IMG/VR virus record: IMGVR_UViG_3300042376_000629
Location: 1-34,468 of that record
Length of the DNA stretch: 34,468 nt
Strand: one strand, 5' to 3'
Source: a virus
The position numbers were made by a program, and so were the translations under genes. The notes under the pieces are model-generated. The model had not been told where the DNA came from. It saw only the letters and a list, made by a program, of their open reading frames with translations, and searched no databases. This document shows positions 18,979 to 26,144 of this stretch, piece after piece. Numbering within the stretch: the stretch's first letter is position 1; every line of letters begins with the position of its first letter.

Positions 18979-19536
18979 TCAACCGATGATGCTATCTCTC
19001 CACTCTTCACTCATATTTGACATAATTGCAATTGCTGCTTCTTGAGTATCAGCATATCCTTCATCAAGAAGATGCGAAAGAATTAAATCAAACATATCAA
19101 AATCTTCTTTCTTAGTTCCTTTTCTTGGATATGTAACTGCTTGTGGTTCTCCAGCACCTTTGACAACACGAGTAACTTCAGCAGCATGACGGCTACCATA
19201 CTCTCTTGCCATTTGACCTGTCATTCTCTTCACATAAGGCTTTTCTCTATTCATTCTTTGAGAAACTGTTTCTTCAGTTCCATCCTTTCTCTTACTTTTT
19301 GAAGATGGAGTTGCACGAAGTTTCCAATCACTTTTGAACTTCTCTTCAGGACCGTAACCTGATTTATCTTTACCAGCATCTGCTTTTTTCTTTGCTGCTT
19401 TCTTTTCGTCTGCTCTAATTTCTGCTTGAGTTCGACTTGGTTTATAAGGTTTTACACCAGGTGCTCTCTCTTCATCAAGTTCATTATAAACTTGAGTATA
19501 AGCTTCTTGGAGATTGTAAAGGTCTTTTGAGTTCAT
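18979..19536 (-). CDS. Probable virion protein, 185 aa
   Basis: N-terminus MNSKDLYNLQEAYTQVYNEL, then a long Lys/Ala-rich basic region (DEKKAAKKKADAGKDKS), and a conserved C-terminal helix motif (DMFDLILSHLLDEGYADTQE, AIAIMSNMSEEWRDSI) that recurs in cyanomyovirus structural proteins. A late TATAAATA lies 22 nt upstream. Basic and probably disordered in the middle, consistent with contact with packaged DNA (inference). Confidence 0.72.
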   Translation of the reverse strand: MNSKDLYNLQEAYTQVYNELDEERAPGVKPYKPSRTQAEIRADEKKAAKKKADAGKDKSGYGPEEKFKSDWKLRATPSSKSKRKDGTEETVSQRMNREKPYVKRMTGQMAREYGSRHAAEVTRVVKGAGEPQAVTYPRKGTKKEDFDMFDLILSHLLDEGYADTQEAAIAIMSNMSEEWRDSIIG

Positions 19537-19557
19537 CGTTACAAATCGTTTTGTATT

Positions 19558-19565
19558 TATTTATA
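19558..19565 (-). promoter_or_regulatory. T4-like late promoter TATAAATA
   Basis: Exact consensus, 22 nt before the ATG at 19536. Confidence 0.65.
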
Positions 19566-19577
19566 TATTATTCAATC

Positions 19578-20672
19578 TTATCTAAATCTATGATTAACAA
19601 TTTTTCCAGTTTCTAATGGATTTTTGTAAAATACATCATAAGAATCTTTTCCATTATTATAATCTTGTTTTCCTGCCATTTGAATTCTTTTTATTTGCAT
19701 ATCATATTTAATTTCTCTATCTCTCTTTTTTTCAGTTTGTCTTCCTTTTCTCAAATTAGATTGACTTTGACTCAGTTTTCTTATTTGCCGATTCATTAAT
19801 TCACCAGGCATTTGCTTAAATTCTTCATCAACTTTACCAGTCATCAATCCAGTTTTTGCGGACTTTTCAGTGCTCCTTTTGCCGAAGATTTTCTTATAAA
19901 GTTTTGCACGTTTTGCTTCACCAGTCTTCTTGTCTTCACCAGACATCACAGCAGTTGGTTTTCCAATTACAGTATCACCTTTCTTTGCTCCTGCCCTCTT
20001 TAAATGTTTCGGAGTATCTTTAAGTGCCTGAATAAAGTTTCTACCCCTCTCCATTTGTTGGTCTTTATCACCTTTACCAACATCACTATCACGATGCATT
20101 ACATCTACAGTGTGAACTTTACCTCTCTTATTAGCACCTGATTTAGACATACTCTTCTTCAAGTCCTTCACCCTTCTTACACTTTCACTTGAAGGTGCAG
20201 TCTTGAGTTTAGTCATTCCAGTCGCAGTTCTTCCTGCTGATTTGAACTTCTTAATGAGTTGTTCTCCCTTTGCTGCTTTTCTTGCTGATGAATATGTGCG
20301 GATATAATGGTCTTGCTCAGTGCTTCCATAATCATCTTCAGTATCTTCACTATCATAAGTTGTATAATCTTTTGCTTTGGTTCTCAAATCTTTAGTTGAA
20401 TACTTACCAGTTCCTTTGAGTCCTGCCTTTTTTGCAACTGATGCTGTAGTTCTCTCTTGTCTATCCATATCAGCACCACGACCACGGGCAAGAGTTACTT
20501 TACCTCTGGTTCTTTTACCACTTCTTTCACCACCAGAACTTTCTTCAAGTTCTTCAATATCTTCTTTTACACAACGATTGTAAGTCTTTCCAAAGAGTTT
20601 TTGAGTGCCCTTCTTCTTATATCCAGGCCAACACTTCTTTGCTTCTGAAATAAATTCTTGATAAGTTTTCAT
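19578..20672 (-). CDS. Basic head-targeted protein, 364 aa
   Basis: MKTYQEFISEAKK is almost identical to the capsid-targeting start (MKTYQEFIAEA) of T4 internal head proteins. ISE (8-10), IEE and LEE (38-44) fit the T4 prohead-protease rule (L/I)xE. Then CWPGYKKKGTQKLFGKTYNRC, and a Lys/Arg-rich body. Residues about 188-270 (DVMHRDSDVGKGDKDQQMER onward) look like a folded domain of unknown role. I infer packaging in the head and ejection with DNA. ATGA overlap with the next gene. Confidence 0.72.
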   Translation of the reverse strand: MKTYQEFISEAKKCWPGYKKKGTQKLFGKTYNRCVKEDIEELEESSGGERSGKRTRGKVTLARGRGADMDRQERTTASVAKKAGLKGTGKYSTKDLRTKAKDYTTYDSEDTEDDYGSTEQDHYIRTYSSARKAAKGEQLIKKFKSAGRTATGMTKLKTAPSSESVRRVKDLKKSMSKSGANKRGKVHTVDVMHRDSDVGKGDKDQQMERGRNFIQALKDTPKHLKRAGAKKGDTVIGKPTAVMSGEDKKTGEAKRAKLYKKIFGKRSTEKSAKTGLMTGKVDEEFKQMPGELMNRQIRKLSQSQSNLRKGRQTEKKRDREIKYDMQIKRIQMAGKQDYNNGKDSYDVFYKNPLETGKIVNHRFR

Positions 20673-21124
20673 TTTGATCCCCAGATGGAATATCTACCAC
20701 CATACTGACCTCTCCAAGAATCTGCTGCCTTACGTTTTGCTTGAACTCTATCAGTTGCAGTTGTTCCTGGTTTTGGTGCAGTCTTTGCACCTCTCTCCTT
20801 CTTCACTCCTCTTCCAGAACCACCTTCACCATGTTCGTGTGGTTTGAATCCCATTGTAGGTCCTCCGTGAGTTCCACCTGCCTGAATTGCTGGATAACCA
20901 CCTACTTTACCTTGCTTGTATCTTCCAAGGTCAGCAGTAGGGTTGATTTGCTTTTTCTCAACAGTTTTTGTTTCCCACTTTTTACCACTACCTTCTGGTG
21001 CTTTTTGCACAGTTTTATATTTCTTAGTTAGATAAAGAGGAGTCTTCTTCTTTCCAGCAACTTTATCCTCTTTACGCATCTCAACGAGATATGCTTCTTC
21101 TAAGAACTCTCTGAAGGTCTTCAT
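20669..21124 (-). CDS. Basic head-targeted protein, 151 aa
   Basis: MKTFREFLEEAYLVEMRKED carries the same targeting signature; LEE and LVE fit prohead-protease sites. The rest is Gly/Lys-rich with low complexity (GGTHGGPTMGFKPHEHGEGG) ending GGRYSIWGSK, and lacks an obvious fold. A late-like AATAAATA lies 21 nt upstream. Probably internal to the capsid. Confidence 0.7.
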   Translation of the reverse strand: MKTFREFLEEAYLVEMRKEDKVAGKKKTPLYLTKKYKTVQKAPEGSGKKWETKTVEKKQINPTADLGRYKQGKVGGYPAIQAGGTHGGPTMGFKPHEHGEGGSGRGVKKERGAKTAPKPGTTATDRVQAKRKAADSWRGQYGGRYSIWGSK

Positions 21125-21143
21125 CTTTTTCTAACTTTTATTT

Positions 21144-21959
21144 TTATTTATTTGCTTTTCTCTTTGCTCTTCTTGCTGCAGCAGCAAGAAGTTCTTTGTG
21201 ACTAATTGCAGACTCTCTACTTCCTGGTCCAGAAACAATATCTTTTGTCTTTCCTTCAAGTTCGTGTGCTCCACCAGCACGATGGTAAATTCCAGGTTTA
21301 TCTGCTGGGTCAGTGGATTTCTTTGTGCCCATCACATTCTTCGGATGATGCCCGTGATAAACACCAATCTTTGCATCTCTTGCTTTTCTTGCTTCCCACT
21401 CAGCATCACTCATAGATGCTTTTAATTTTGCAGAATGATGTGTTGGAGTAATATGATGTGCTTCTAATCCTTTTGCTTTTAACTTTCTTACTTTAGTATC
21501 TGCCGATTCTCTTTCTGATGAAGAACTTAGACTTGCAATTCTTTCTGCTCTTGCTTGTCTTTCCTTAACACCACCTTCTTTTGGTTTTAATCTCCACTTT
21601 GGATTTTCAGTGCTGCCAGCATTGTTTGCATAATATCCAGATGGAATTCCACCGTGATGTTTTTCAAGTTCTGCTCTACTTGAAAAATGTCTTTGTGCTT
21701 CACTAATATATGATTCTTCTACAAACTCTTTGAATGTTTTTTTCTTGCGATTTCTTGCTGGATGTGAAACTCTTCCACTATCTAAGTTTCTCTCTGCTTC
21801 ACCTCTTTTCTTTGCCCACATTTGCATCAAAGCAGTTCCAGGTGCTTCAATGTGTCCAGTTTTCACAAAATCCTTTGGTGATTGTGCAGCAGATGCTGCC
21901 ATTGTTGCTGCTAAAAATGCATTAGCAACTTTCTCTCTTTTCTTTGCTTCTTGGAGCAT
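21144..21959 (-). CDS. Probable virion protein with HNH-like C-terminal domain, 271 aa
   Basis: A basic N-terminal region (residues 1-72), then a targeting-like motif internal to the chain (KTFKEFVEESYISEAQ, about 74-89), and a His-rich C-terminal region: LEAHHITPTHHSAK (166-179), YHGHHPKNVMGTKK, IYHRAGGAHELEGK. The HH...N/H...H...H spacing resembles HNH nucleases of the toxin-like type. Late-like GATAAATA lies 24 nt upstream. I infer a nuclease packaged in the head; active-site assignment is unproven. Confidence 0.65.
   Translation of the reverse strand: MLQEAKKREKVANAFLAATMAASAAQSPKDFVKTGHIEAPGTALMQMWAKKRGEAERNLDSGRVSHPARNRKKKTFKEFVEESYISEAQRHFSSRAELEKHHGGIPSGYYANNAGSTENPKWRLKPKEGGVKERQARAERIASLSSSSERESADTKVRKLKAKGLEAHHITPTHHSAKLKASMSDAEWEARKARDAKIGVYHGHHPKNVMGTKKSTDPADKPGIYHRAGGAHELEGKTKDIVSGPGSRESAISHKELLAAAARRAKRKANK
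21145..21152 (-). promoter_or_regulatory. Late-like box AATAAATA
   Basis: 21 nt before the ATG at 21124. It overlaps the end of the upstream 271-aa gene. Confidence 0.45.
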
Positions 21960-21981
21960 TTAGACACAAAAATATCTCTGA

Positions 21982-22137
21982 TTATTTATCATATATGGGA
22001 GAATCAACATAAGAAAGAGACTTGACGAAGAGTTCAGTAAATCGTTCTTGCTTTTCTGGATGCACATATGCTGGATTTTGCGAAATTGCTTTGCGTAAAA
22101 CATCCATTTCTTCAAATTCTTCTTTACTTAAACTCAT
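21982..22137 (-). CDS. 51-aa protein, function unknown
   Basis: MSLSKEEFEEMDVLRKAISQ..., ending VDSPIYDK. GGGGAG lies 7 nt before the ATG. The last codons and TAA (GATAAATAA) double as the late promoter of the 271-aa gene. Confidence 0.62.
   Translation of the reverse strand: MSLSKEEFEEMDVLRKAISQNPAYVHPEKQERFTELFVKSLSYVDSPIYDK
21983..21990 (-). promoter_or_regulatory. Late promoter GATAAATA overlapping a stop codon
   Basis: 24 nt before the ATG at 21959; embedded in the last codon and stop of the 51-aa gene. Confidence 0.55.
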
Positions 22138-22210
22138 CGAAAACTCCCCTACTCTTATATTAGCATTCTAACACACTATCTAGGTACATGTCGTTTCCTT
22201 AAGGATGTCT

Positions 22211-22579
22211 TCAGGTTTCCGTAAAGTCTCGTAACAATTGAATTTCTCGGTCTAACTCAGCATCATTTTTACGTTTATGAAATTCAGACCACAAAGAATT
22301 ATGAACGTCCATTAGTTCTGAAATCCAAAATCCTTCAGGATAGATACCCAAAGCATCTTGAAGACCACGATGACTGGTTCCTTCTTTTTCTGCTTTACAC
22401 ATAATATGACAGATTGCTTGGACCATATCATACTTATCTTCAGAGGAAAGCATATGATACTTTCCTACTGCTTTTTGAACTGATTGTTCTGATGCTTCTT
22501 GTAGTTTTTTACAAGCATCAGAATCCCACCATTCTTGTAGTGCTTTACCAAATTCGTTAGGTTGTTTTTCAGTCATCAT
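22211..22579 (-). CDS. Conserved cyanophage protein, 122 aa
   Basis: EWWDSDACKKLQEASEQSVQ and DKYDMVQAICHIMCKAEKEG, SHRGLQDALGIYPEGFWI: a helical protein conserved across cyanomyoviruses. MM start; either ATG is possible. ATGA overlap with the upstream gene. Function unknown. Confidence 0.72.
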   Translation of the reverse strand: MMTEKQPNEFGKALQEWWDSDACKKLQEASEQSVQKAVGKYHMLSSEDKYDMVQAICHIMCKAEKEGTSHRGLQDALGIYPEGFWISELMDVHNSLWSEFHKRKNDAELDREIQLLRDFTET

Positions 22580-22800
22580 TCTCCAAACATAGTTCCGAAA
22601 AAACCACTACTTCCTGGTTTTCGTGATTCCAGTTTATCCAATAAAGAATCAGTGTGTATTACACTATCAATACGACTAATTAAATCAGCAATCACACTAC
22701 AAACCATTGGTCGTTCTGTTCTTGCAGCAAAAGCAAGGGAATTGCGAAGTGATTCTTGTGCTTCTTTAAGTGATTCTTCTACTTGTGTTCCCAGTGCCAT
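22576..22800 (-). CDS. Conserved 74-aa protein
   Basis: MALGTQVEESLKEAQESLRN..., helical, then SVIADLISRIDSVIHTDSLL and a Gly/Phe tail (GSSGFFGTMFGE). It lies directly after the 196-aa gene. Function unknown. Confidence 0.68.
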   Translation of the reverse strand: MALGTQVEESLKEAQESLRNSLAFAARTERPMVCSVIADLISRIDSVIHTDSLLDKLESRKPGSSGFFGTMFGE

Positions 22801-22802
22801 TT

Positions 22803-23393
22803 TTAGTTCTCCTTTTTAATCAGTTTAAATGAACCATCACCTTGATTGTGCCATTCAATTGCATCACCTGCTTTCCAATTAATTTGTTCTAAAAGGTCTT
22901 CTGGAAATGTGACATTGTAGTCATCATCAACAGGAACCACCCAAGTTTTCACTTTGTTTTTTGCTTCAGCAGCATCACACATTGCATCCAGTTCTTCATC
23001 AGTATAACGAAGTGCTTTCATATCATTGTGACCACAAGGACGCACACCATTATCTTTTACTTCTTCTGGATAATGAGATTCTTCCCCAACTTTCCAAAAA
23101 TCATTCCAGGATTTCTTACATTCGGGTGATAAATCATCCTTATCACATACAAGATTTTCTTTTTTATCAACATATTCATCATATGCTGGAATATGACCTT
23201 TACCATTACCATTCAGAAGAGCAAGAAGTTCATAGCATCGTCCTGTGTGATGTTTGAAATAATGGTAGTTTTCTTCGGTTGCTTTTTTAATTACATCATA
23301 TATTTCTTGTGGAGATGCCTCCGAAGACAAAAGAGCATCATTCATCCACTCTTCAAGTCTTTCAAGAGAATGCTTCTTGTAGTCAAAGTTCAT
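22803..23393 (-). CDS. 196-aa protein with AbrB-like C-terminus
   Basis: N-terminal helical region (residues 1-110) with cysteines (GRCYELLALL, LSPECKKSW). Residues about 150-195 (WVVPVDDDYNVTFPEDLLEQ, NWKAGDAIEW, DGSFKLIKK) match the swapped-hairpin AbrB/SpoVT pattern (hxhPxxxxhxLPxxLLxxhxhxxGDxhxh). Possible DNA-binding regulator, or a conserved cyanophage protein using the fold otherwise. Overlaps the 60-aa gene's start region by 11 nt. Confidence 0.68.
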   Translation of the reverse strand: MNFDYKKHSLERLEEWMNDALLSSEASPQEIYDVIKKATEENYHYFKHHTGRCYELLALLNGNGKGHIPAYDEYVDKKENLVCDKDDLSPECKKSWNDFWKVGEESHYPEEVKDNGVRPCGHNDMKALRYTDEELDAMCDAAEAKNKVKTWVVPVDDDYNVTFPEDLLEQINWKAGDAIEWHNQGDGSFKLIKKEN

Positions 23394-23565
23394 TATTAAA
23401 GTCCTTGATTGCTTGTTCCATAATAACCTGTATCTCTTTGGAAGTCAATCCATTCAACCACTTCCAATTTGGGTCTTCCTTGTCCCAGTCCATAGTATAA
23501 GACCCATCTTCATTTTGAGTAATCTTTAAAGTATCAATCTTTTGGTTTGGGTTTGTTGCACTCAT
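23383..23565 (-). CDS. 60-aa protein, function unknown
   Basis: MSATNPNQKIDTLKITQNED..., with YTMDWDKEDPNWKWLNGLTS and a helical tail. The ATG lies 32 nt inside the upstream zinc-ribbon reading frame with no ribosome site of its own, so it probably depends on translation of that frame. Confidence 0.65.
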   Translation of the reverse strand: MSATNPNQKIDTLKITQNEDGSYTMDWDKEDPNWKWLNGLTSKEIQVIMEQAIKDFNNEL

Positions 23566-23660
23566 TGCAGTAATATGAATATCCGTGTTTAAATGATTTT
23601 ACAACTTGATAATACTCTTTGTCTAATGGTTTTTCTTCATTACATTTAGAGCACTTTCGT
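23534..23660 (-). pseudogene. Zinc-ribbon segment without its own start (frame-disrupted)
   Basis: The frame reads KCSKCNEEKPLDKEYYQVVK, then GYSYYCNECNKP, a complete C-x2-C...C-x2-C ribbon. No start codon fits except one deep inside the 69-aa gene. It lies +1 relative to the end of that gene; deleting one A near 23656 would fuse the two. It is either an indel or a programmed frameshift. Confidence 0.5.
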
Positions 23661-23855
23661 AGTTCCGATGCCCGTATTGCCCCAGATACGTCTTTCTTTT
23701 TTACGCAGTTTCTTAAGGTCTTTATAGAGTTCTTTAATTTGTTGATAAGCATCTTCAGGTGAAAGTTTTCCACTAATTTCAAATCCCGCAATAAGTCCAA
23801 CTTTATCTCCAAAACGTGCTAGTGCTCTTTCGTATTGAGAAAGATTTTCATACAT
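23646..23855 (-). CDS. 69-aa protein, possibly 5' part of a longer gene
   Basis: [20 protein letters not shown], then GKLSPEDAYQQIKELYKDLK and a basic end (LRKKERRIW). GGAG lies 8 nt before the ATG, which shares one base with the ferredoxin TGA. The natural-looking protein ends abruptly in GTTKVL, where the zinc-ribbon frame begins. Confidence 0.65.
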   Translation of the reverse strand: MYENLSQYERALARFGDKVGLIAGFEISGKLSPEDAYQQIKELYKDLKKLRKKERRIWGNTGIGTTKVL

Positions 23856-24145
23856 CAGAGATTCTCCTCTTGCTCCGTAAGAATTACACAATCACTCAGA
23901 GGATATGCAACACAAAGCATAGAGAAACCCTCATTCATTTGGTCATCATCAAGGAAAGATTGTTCAGAATTATCCACTTCACCTTCCACAACCTTACCAG
24001 CACAAGCAGAGCAAGCACCAGCACGGCAACTGGAAGGAAGGTCAATACCTGCATATTCAGCAGCATCAAGAATGTATTGGTCTTCGGGACACTGGATAGT
24101 TTGTTCGGTTCCATCAGCGGAACGGAGAGTTACATTAAAAGTCAT
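23855..24145 (-). CDS. petF: Plant-type [2Fe-2S] ferredoxin
   Basis: 96 aa. Cluster ligands C40, C45, C48 ([15 protein letters not shown]) and C78 ([12 protein letters not shown]) are all present, with the acidic faces typical of photosynthetic ferredoxins. It carries electrons from photosystem I or NADPH to acceptor enzymes; in cyanophages it is a host-derived gene thought to serve phage reductive metabolism (bilin or nucleotide synthesis). Flanked by overlapping small genes (ATGA upstream, TGATG downstream). Confidence 0.93.
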   Translation of the reverse strand: MTFNVTLRSADGTEQTIQCPEDQYILDAAEYAGIDLPSSCRAGACSACAGKVVEGEVDNSEQSFLDDDQMNEGFSMLCVAYPLSDCVILTEQEENL

Positions 24146-24366
24146 TTGTCAAGAGTATAATTACTTAGATTATAAGTTACGGGGTGAATATTGTCAATCT
24201 TTGCTTGTAGTCTGTTTTCAATTTCATACAGAGAATTTATAAGTTCTACATTCTCCTGTTCCAATTTTACGATACGTTCTTCTAACATAACAATTTTTTG
24301 AAACATAGAACTATCAGATATTGAAACTTGATACGGTTTGAGAAAATTATCAATCCACCTAAACAT
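24142..24366 (-). CDS. Coiled-coil 74-aa protein upstream of petF
   Basis: [20 protein letters not shown], then a heptad-rich helix ([20 protein letters not shown]) and [20 protein letters not shown] overlap with petF. Function unknown. Confidence 0.65.
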   Translation of the reverse strand: MFRWIDNFLKPYQVSISDSSMFQKIVMLEERIVKLEQENVELINSLYEIENRLQAKIDNIHPVTYNLSNYTLDK

Positions 24367-24500
24367 TAGATTACTCCTATTTCTTTAAGATATGCTTGGT
24401 ATCTCATAAATCCTTGAATACGAATTGGTCTTTCTAAACTATTACAACATTCAACATAACTGTTGAATTCAAACCACGGCGTTGTTGGGTCTAGTTGGGG
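24366..24500 (-). pseudogene. 3' part of a frame-disrupted gene
   Basis: The frame reads QLDPTTPWFEFNSYVECCNS and then LERPIRIQGFMRYQAYLKEI, ending GVI with natural protein composition but no good start. It joins the 45-aa frame upstream if one C of the CCCCC run at about 24497-24501 is removed. Confidence 0.5.
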
Positions 24501-24606
24501 GAATTGGCTCTTTTGTGTGCAATTTTTTAATGAACTTAGAAAGTTCTGCAGTTTCTTCCCATTCCCAAACTGTTCCATCTTTTTGCGTATAAGTTCTTTT
24601 AGTCAT
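24469..24606 (-). CDS. 45-aa 5' part of a frame-disrupted gene
   Basis: MTKRTYTQKDGTVWEWEETA, then ELSKFIKKLHTKEPIP; after the C-run the frame runs to TRPNNAVV and stops. The TWEWEE-type N-terminus is common in cyanophage proteins. A 1-nt change would give a protein of about 80 aa. Confidence 0.6.
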   Translation of the reverse strand: MTKRTYTQKDGTVWEWEETAELSKFIKKLHTKEPIPPTRPNNAVV

Positions 24607-24812
24607 ATTTTTTTAAAGCATACACTATTAAAATTACCATAAACTCCTCTCAAAGTCAATTTTGTATGTTGAGAGTGAATTTTTATTGTTTCTACAAAAT
24701 ATGCAGTATTTTCAAATAAAATTTTTCTTGGGTCATCATTGTTTCCCCAATTAATTTGGTCTTGAGTACAACCAATATAAATTACTTTATCCCCATGTTT
24801 AAAGTTTTCCAC
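24603..24812 (-). CDS. Conserved 69-aa protein (GDKVIYxGCT family)
   Basis: KHGDKVIYIGCTQDQINWGN, then HTKLTLRGVYGNFNSVCF. I recognise the pattern from cyanobacterial and cyanophage hypotheticals; it reads as a small SH3-like barrel. ATGA overlap with the next gene. Confidence 0.7.
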   Translation of the reverse strand: MENFKHGDKVIYIGCTQDQINWGNNDDPRKILFENTAYFVETIKIHSQHTKLTLRGVYGNFNSVCFKKI

Positions 24813-25020
24813 CCACTGTGCCCTCGTAGGAAACTCCTACATCATTTAGGCTGCCTTCTTGTTTCCACTTCAAATAATATCTTGTAGCCCTAACACAATT
24901 ATCTTCAGTCAATGAAGTAATAATTGGTTTGCCATCTTTATCGTAACTGCCCCAAGTTCCCCATTTCTTTTGCTTTACATAAAAGCAATCATCATAAAGT
25001 TGTTCCACTTTGAACTCCAT
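24799..25020 (-). CDS. 73-aa protein, function unknown
   Basis: MEFKVEQLYDDCFYVKQKKW, then GSYDKDGKPIITSLTEDNCV. Beta-rich first half. Eighteen in-frame codons upstream belong to the overlapping membrane protein frame. Confidence 0.6.
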   Translation of the reverse strand: MEFKVEQLYDDCFYVKQKKWGTWGSYDKDGKPIITSLTEDNCVRATRYYLKWKQEGSLNDVGVSYEGTVGGKL

Positions 25021-25198
25021 CGACTTGAATATAAATTGTGGTTTCATCATTCCAATGACGAATGACCCCAGCACATATGAATATGTTGGTAATCAAATAA
25101 GTTGCAAACAGAATTGTTCTGATAAGTGCAATCTTATCTGCTTCTCTATTGTTTTTTCCTACTTTTTCTCCCAGTGCCTTGCACCACAGTCTCCACAT
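24992..25198 (-). CDS. Single-pass membrane protein, up to 68 aa
   Basis: A transmembrane helix at about residues 25-45 (LIRTILFATYLITNIFICAG) is preceded by a basic segment (GKNNREADK). It overlaps the 80-aa gene by 53 nt in another frame, so the true start may be internal. Function unknown. Confidence 0.5.
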   Translation of the reverse strand: MWRLWCKALGEKVGKNNREADKIALIRTILFATYLITNIFICAGVIRHWNDETTIYIQVDGVQSGTTL

Positions 25199-25388
25199 TT
25201 GTTCCAGGTTTAATGAATAGTTGATAATCTTTTTGTTTCAATTTACACTTAGAGATGTATTTCTCTGCGTGATTCATATTTTGAAAATAACACTTTTTAG
25301 TGTCTTTCAATTCCTTTCCATCTTTATGTATAACAAGAATAGGAAACTGTACGTGAGGGAACTCAATCGTTTCTGATTTCTTTTTCAT
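25146..25388 (-). CDS. Basic 80-aa protein, function unknown
   Basis: MKKKSETIEFPHVQFPILVI, with KYISKCKLKQKDYQLFIKPG and a basic tail (GRKSRKKQ). ATGA overlap with the upstream 40-aa gene. Confidence 0.6.
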   Translation of the reverse strand: MKKKSETIEFPHVQFPILVIHKDGKELKDTKKCYFQNMNHAEKYISKCKLKQKDYQLFIKPGTNVETVVQGTGRKSRKKQ

Positions 25389-25507
25389 TTGGTTTCATCT
25401 TCTTCGATTGTTTCTTCTACTTGTTGATTTCCCTTCTCTCGTTGTGCTGCAATTTCCAGCATTTCTTCGTGAGTCAGATAAACATAACTAGTGTTTTCTT
25501 CGGGCAT
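25385..25507 (-). CDS. Acidic 40-aa protein
   Basis: MPEENTSYVYLTHEEMLEIA... ending VEETIEEDETK. AGGAG lies 8 nt before the ATG, behind a strong TGT-TATAAT promoter. First gene of the operon that runs towards petF. Function unknown. Confidence 0.6.
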   Translation of the reverse strand: MPEENTSYVYLTHEEMLEIAAQREKGNQQVEETIEEDETK

Positions 25508-25532
25508 AGTGGTGCTCCTGGGTTCTCTCCAT

Positions 25533-25538
25533 ATTATA
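25533..25538 (-). promoter_or_regulatory. Extended -10 promoter TGT-TATAAT
   Basis: Directly follows a 9-bp terminator stem and leads the operon from 25507 down to about 22211. Confidence 0.65.
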
Positions 25539-25541
25539 ACA

Positions 25542-25588
25542 CCCTTTCCCAAGAACGGGAAAGGGTGAGGGACACTTTGTGAAGTGTC
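25542..25588 (-). terminator. Two tandem perfect hairpins
   Basis: GACACTT-CACA-AAGTGTC (25571-25588) is flush with the stop codon at 25589, and CCCTTTCCC-GTTCTT-GGGAAAGGG (25542-25565) follows. No long T-tract. Confidence 0.7.
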
Positions 25589-25765
25589 TCACATCATATT
25601 TTTTTCAACTTTTTGTTTTTGTGCTAGCTCTCTATGAACATGAGCTCTATGTCTCATACCAGCACGAACTTGTGTTTTTGCATAATCAATAGAACGTTCT
25701 TTAGATGCAAGTGCTCTTTTTTGTGCTTCTTCTACTTGCTCTTGAAACTCTCTAAAAGATTTCAT
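25589..25765 (-). CDS. Short head-targeted protein, 58 aa
   Basis: MKSFREFQEQVEEAQKRALA..., the same MK-(F/Y)-EF signature as the 151- and 364-aa proteins, with VEE as a possible processing site; then basic (MRHRAHVHRELAQKQK). Late-like AATAAATA lies 17 nt upstream. I infer an internal head peptide. Confidence 0.62.
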   Translation of the reverse strand: MKSFREFQEQVEEAQKRALASKERSIDYAKTQVRAGMRHRAHVHRELAQKQKVEKNMM

Positions 25766-25781
25766 CTTAAACTTTTTCTTT

Positions 25782-25789
25782 TATTTATT
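25782..25789 (-). promoter_or_regulatory. Late-like box AATAAATA
   Basis: Before the 58-aa MKSFREF gene; overlaps the stop codon of the 108-aa gene. Confidence 0.4.
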
Positions 25790-26114
25790 AATCTCTTTGT
25801 CTCCAATCATCTGGTTTATCTCTACCTTCACTAAAGAAATCAATAATATCATCGACACTATCAAATCCACCGATACCAAATCTTTCATTGCCAGTTCCTC
25901 CAATATCAAGTTGATTTAAAAAATCATCAAGGTCTCCTTTTTGCATATTGGGATTTTCTGCGGTTCTTCTTGCTTGCCTAAGCATTGTTCCAGCAGTGCG
26001 ATTTGCTTTTGCAAGTTTCTCCGACCAAATCATATCTTCCAGACTAACTTCTTCACGATGTATAATTTTTGAACAAATTGCTTCAAGACGCAAACGATAC
26101 TGTGTTGAAAGCAT
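25788..26114 (-). CDS. Conserved cyanophage protein, 108 aa
   Basis: MLSTQYRLRLEAICSKIIHR, then DMIWSEKLAKANRTAGTMLR and RQARRTAENP, features I recognise from cyanomyovirus genomes near structural genes. Acidic C-terminal half (DSVDDIIDFFSEGRD). Late-like AATAAATA lies 23 nt upstream. Probably virion-associated. Confidence 0.7.
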   Translation of the reverse strand: MLSTQYRLRLEAICSKIIHREEVSLEDMIWSEKLAKANRTAGTMLRQARRTAENPNMQKGDLDDFLNQLDIGGTGNERFGIGGFDSVDDIIDFFSEGRDKPDDWRQRD

Positions 26115-26136
26115 TATAAAATCCCAGATATAGTGT

Positions 26137-26144
26137 TATTTATT
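26137..26144 (-). promoter_or_regulatory. Late-like box AATAAATA
   Basis: 23 nt before the ATG at 26114; overlaps the end of the 63-aa gene. Confidence 0.45.

Noticed and set aside
20377-20648. Plus-strand frames opposite the 364-aa head protein
   Set aside because: Ser/Leu-rich mirror of a Lys/Glu-rich gene; no supporting signals.
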